DNA of 16,298 bases from CAZNLL01 sp964573885 (GTDB taxonomy: Bacteria; Desulfobacterota; DSM-4660; Desulfatiglandales; Desulfatiglandaceae), in assembly GCA_964573885.1 (NCBI GenBank), contig CAZNLL010000094.1, positions 1 through 16,298 of the forward strand, written 5' to 3'. Below are positions 13,805-16,298 of the stretch, in pieces (the first letter of the stretch is position 1; each line of letters starts with the position of its first letter). Under the pieces are notes generated by a model, which saw only the letters and a program-made list of their open reading frames with translations, searched no databases and was not told the origin of the DNA. Both the position numbers and the translations under genes were made by a program.

Positions 13805-15808
13805 CTAAATCTTTAATCCCACCAAAAAGCCTTCATGGATGGCGTCCAGGGCCTTTCGAGGCCCTTTGGCATCGCCGATAACATAGAGCTCCGAGACCAG
13901 CCCTTCAAGTTCACCGGCCAGGCCGTCCTCGGCCCTTGAACCCACGGCCAAAACAACGGAATCCGCAGGCAGGAGCCTGATCTCCTCTCCCTTCTCCACT
14001 TTCAGGCCCTCAGGGGTTATCTCCACGGCCTTGGTCCCTGTCATGACGGTCACACCCAGACGTCTCAATTCCGCCATCACGGTCCACCGGGTGCTGAAGC
14101 CGATGTCTACCCCGGCCCTTCCGGTCATTTCCACCACCGTGACCTCCTTGTTTCCTTTGTTCAAGAGCGCCGTGAGAGTCTCCATGGACTCGGCCTGGTT
14201 TGCCATCAAAAAATGCAGGACCTCCGGATCCAGGGTTCCCTGATGGGCCAGGTACAGGGCTGTTTCCAGTCCCACGGCATTGCCGCCCACAACGGCCACC
14301 CTTCTCTGGAGTCCTATGCGGCCGGCCAAGACCTCCCAGGCCTGGACCACATGATCCCGGTCCACGCCCGGCATGTCCGGGCGAATCGGCCGGGCCCCTG
14401 TGGCCAGGACCACCGCGTCCGGGGACCGCTTCTTTACCAGGGCCGCATCCGCCTTCTTTCCCAGGATGATCTCCACACCCAGGGCCTTCAGGTTGTTTTC
14501 CAAGTCTTGGGCGGCTGTAACCAGTTCTTCCCTGCCCGGGATAAGCCGGTTCAAGAGGAGCTGTCCTCCCAGACTCCGGTGCTGCTCCACCAGGGTGACC
14601 CTGTGACCCCGTTCCGCCGCGGTGCAAGCGGTCTTCATAGCGGCCGGTCCGCCCCCGATCACCAGCACCTCCTTCGCCTTATCGGCGGGCACCACCTCCA
14701 GTTCGCCTTCCCTCCCGGCCCTGGGATTAACCAAACAGGCGGCGGGTTTAAGTTGAAAGATGCTGTCAAAACAGCCCTGGTTACAGGCGATACAGTGATA
14801 AATGAGGTGGGATCGCCCCTCTTTGGCCTTGTTTGCAAAATCGGGATCCGCGATGAGGCCCCTTGCCACGGTAACCAGATCGGCCTGTCCGTTACGCAGG
14901 ATCTCCTCTCCTGCCCGCGGGTCGTTGATTCGATTGCTCGCCAGAACCGGAACGGAGACGGCGGATTTAATGCCTTGGGCCAGGTACACATAGGCCTTGT
15001 GAGGCACCCCCATGGTCAACTGGGGGATACGGGTTTCATGCCATCCTCCGGTGACGTTAAAAAGATCCACCCCGGCCTTTTCGGCCTCTGCGGCAAAGGC
15101 CCTGGACTCTGTGTTCGTGTGGCTCCCCTTCACGAAATCATTGCCCGCAATGCGCATCAGTACCGGATATTCCTGACCCACCGCGGCTCTTACTTTTTCC
15201 ACCACTTCCAGGCCGAAGCGCATCCGCTTTTCCAGGCTCCCGCCGTAGGAATCCTCACGGAGGTTGGTGAGGGGCGAGAGGAACTGACTGATCAAGTATC
15301 CCGCGGCTGCAAGAATCTCCACGGCATCAAAGCCCGCCTCTTTTGCCCTCAGGGCGGCCCGGGCAAAGGCGTCCTGCACCATGGGGATCTCTTCCCGTTC
15401 AAGGGGCCTCGGGGTCTCGCCCGTAAAGCGGGAGCGCACGGCCGAGGCCGAGAAGGGCTTCCGACCGCCCATCATGGAGGAGTGGGTGTAGCGGCCCGCC
15501 TGATAGAGCTGGGCCGCAATCTTGGCGCCTCCCTCCTTCACCGCGCCTGTCAACCTTCTGAGGCCCGGGATAAAGCGGTCATTACTGATGGATACCATAC
15601 TGTCCATGCCTGCATAGTCATCAATGACGCAACCCCCTGCTATGATCAGTCCCACCCCGCCTTTGGCCCTGGGGGTGTAGAAATCCACCAGGCGGTCTGT
15701 CACCGCTCCATGAGGCGTATATCCCAGGTGCATGGCCGTCATGACAATACGGTTCTTGAGGTTCATGGTGTTGATGGTGATGGGGGAAAACAGATAGGGA
15801 AATTCCAT
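13805..15808 (-). CDS. Fe-S flavoenzyme of the 2,4-dienoyl-CoA reductase / enoate reductase family
   Basis: The 667-residue protein combines an old-yellow-enzyme TIM barrel (about 1-335, FMN), a [4Fe-4S] motif and an FAD/NAD(P)-binding half. Barrel landmarks are TAMHLGYTPHGAVTD near 24 and Tyr171 in AAAGYLI. His257 in GGWHETRIP matches the catalytic Tyr/His of E. coli FadH. Cys339, 342, 346 and 358 give C-X2-C-X3-C-X11-C. Dinucleotide motifs are VIGGGPAA (383-390) and VVGGNAVG (506-513). Such enzymes reduce C=C bonds, for example in dienoyl-CoA or enoates, using NAD(P)H; the precise substrate is not visible. ATG 15808 has GGAG about seven bases upstream. It is transcribed in the same direction as the partial gene to its right, after 128 bases in which I see no clear promoter. 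Confidence 0.94.
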   Translation of the reverse strand: MEFPYLFSPITINTMNLKNRIVMTAMHLGYTPHGAVTDRLVDFYTPRAKGGVGLIIAGGCVIDDYAGMDSMVSISNDRFIPGLRRLTGAVKEGGAKIAAQLYQAGRYTHSSMMGGRKPFSASAVRSRFTGETPRPLEREEIPMVQDAFARAALRAKEAGFDAVEILAAAGYLISQFLSPLTNLREDSYGGSLEKRMRFGLEVVEKVRAAVGQEYPVLMRIAGNDFVKGSHTNTESRAFAAEAEKAGVDLFNVTGGWHETRIPQLTMGVPHKAYVYLAQGIKSAVSVPVLASNRINDPRAGEEILRNGQADLVTVARGLIADPDFANKAKEGRSHLIYHCIACNQGCFDSIFQLKPAACLVNPRAGREGELEVVPADKAKEVLVIGGGPAAMKTACTAAERGHRVTLVEQHRSLGGQLLLNRLIPGREELVTAAQDLENNLKALGVEIILGKKADAALVKKRSPDAVVLATGARPIRPDMPGVDRDHVVQAWEVLAGRIGLQRRVAVVGGNAVGLETALYLAHQGTLDPEVLHFLMANQAESMETLTALLNKGNKEVTVVEMTGRAGVDIGFSTRWTVMAELRRLGVTVMTGTKAVEITPEGLKVEKGEEIRLLPADSVVLAVGSRAEDGLAGELEGLVSELYVIGDAKGPRKALDAIHEGFLVGLKI

Positions 15809-15936
15809 GATCCACTCCTTTTCTTTTTGGGGTTTTTCTCCGAGCCCTTCACGGGCGGGTATCATTTTAGTTTAGGCTCTTACACGGGCGGATGGATGCA
15901 CCAAGGCTGCAGCATCGCGCGGTATCGCCTGGAAAA

Positions 15937-16298
15937 TCAGTCTTGGGGGGCCTCTTCTTTCATATAGGCCCTTTTCTTCAAGATCGCCCGGATAAAGGCC
16001 CACACGATGAGCAGGGCCCCCAGGGCGAAAAGAATTTCATAGAGGTGGTAGGAGAGATAGGTAAACCAGGTCATCTTTCCTTTCAGGGAGGCTTGCCATG
16101 CCTCCTCCAGCTTCTCTAAAGGCACGGAAAGGGCGTTCAAAAAGGCGCTCTCCGCTCCTTCACCCCCTTTCATGCGTTCCAAGACCTGAAGCAACCCTTG
16201 AGTGCCGAACTCATCCACAATATAGGTGATAAAGCGCTTGCTTTCTTCATAGGCCAAAATCAAGGGACCGTCCTGATGAGGGAAGCCGTTTCTTAACG
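15937..16298 (-). CDS. C-terminal part of a membrane-anchored protein, possibly peptidase-MA-like (truncated by window)
   Basis: The frame is open through the right edge, so the start and any catalytic motif lie outside. The visible 120 residues begin GFPHQDGPLILAYEESKRFI and continue with YIVDEFGTQGLLQVL. A short helix-rich segment with PLEKLEEAWQASL follows, and then one transmembrane helix (about YEILFALGALLIVWAFIRAI) with a basic cytoplasmic tail. This layout resembles the end of peptidase-MA-like gluzincin proteins, where a Y-x-x-S-x-x-F helix follows the metal site and a C-terminal anchor ends the chain. The assignment is by resemblance only; the HExxH motif cannot be checked here. A TTG at 16263 is in frame but is probably internal. 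Confidence 0.6.
   Translation of the reverse strand, partial: LRNGFPHQDGPLILAYEESKRFITYIVDEFGTQGLLQVLERMKGGEGAESAFLNALSVPLEKLEEAWQASLKGKMTWFTYLSYHLYEILFALGALLIVWAFIRAILKKRAYMKEEAPQD

Noticed and set aside
14213..15967. A 584-codon open frame on the plus strand
   Set aside because: It lies antisense to the 667-residue Fe-S flavoenzyme, whose motifs are unmistakable. The plus-strand translation is low-complexity, rich in Gly, His, Arg and Pro, and shows no domain. It is explained by GC-rich codon use of the real gene.

Overview
The window looks like ordinary chromosome from a GC-rich, Gram-negative, probably anaerobic bacterium. A member of Desulfobacterota (the former Deltaproteobacteria) is the best guess. 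Evidence for a Gram-negative cell is a Kdo transferase (waaA), lipoprotein signals and an exported FecR protein. Evidence for the lineage is indirect: split YeeE/YedE sulfur-transport genes, an Fe-S old-yellow-enzyme reductase, a class III cyclase fused to a GAF-like domain, and an intergenic repeat type that I associate with sulfate reducers. The taxonomy is inferred by eye only. I see no rRNA, tRNA, CRISPR array, insertion sequence or phage gene.

Left block (1-3214, minus strand): UDP-glucose 6-dehydrogenase, then UDP-glucuronate decarboxylase, then APS kinase. Together they would make UDP-glucuronate, UDP-xylose and PAPS, the activated precursors of a xylose- or uronate-containing and possibly sulfated glycan. 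A strong hairpin, with a promoter-like sequence just upstream, separates the first gene from the second. The second and third genes overlap by a GTGA junction. A possible further minus-strand gene begins at 41 and leaves the window.

Positions 3215-3537 form a divergent intergenic region. It holds a repeat-like sequence, a very good sigma70 promoter (TTGACA-17-TATATT) and a hairpin in the leader of waaA. waaA (3538-4866, plus) lacks an ATG, GTG or TTG that would include its membrane anchor, and appears to start at ATT behind a strong Shine-Dalgarno sequence. It overlaps a 412-residue protein of unknown function (4841-6079).

A long minus-strand run (11143 to 6086) follows: GAF/class III nucleotide cyclase, TPM-domain protein, nucleotidyltransferase-like protein, LemA, small Smr-domain protein, and a two-gene YeeE/YedE transporter. 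Short gaps and overlaps suggest co-transcription of most of it. Its 3' end meets the 412-residue gene with only 6 bp between stop codons.

On the plus strand, 11315-13750 carries an exported transglutaminase-like protein, a lipoprotein and a FecR-domain protein with a hydrophobic tail, ending at a perfect 12-bp inverted repeat. The right end (minus) holds a 667-residue Fe-S flavoenzyme of the 2,4-dienoyl-CoA reductase type and the C-terminal part of a membrane-anchored, possibly peptidase-MA-like protein that runs off the window.

I did not find a convincing new multi-gene system. The best leads are the ATT start of waaA, the UDP-xylose/PAPS cassette with its hairpin leader, the unknown protein coupled to waaA, and the cyclase with non-canonical substrate residues and a cysteine-rich sensor domain.
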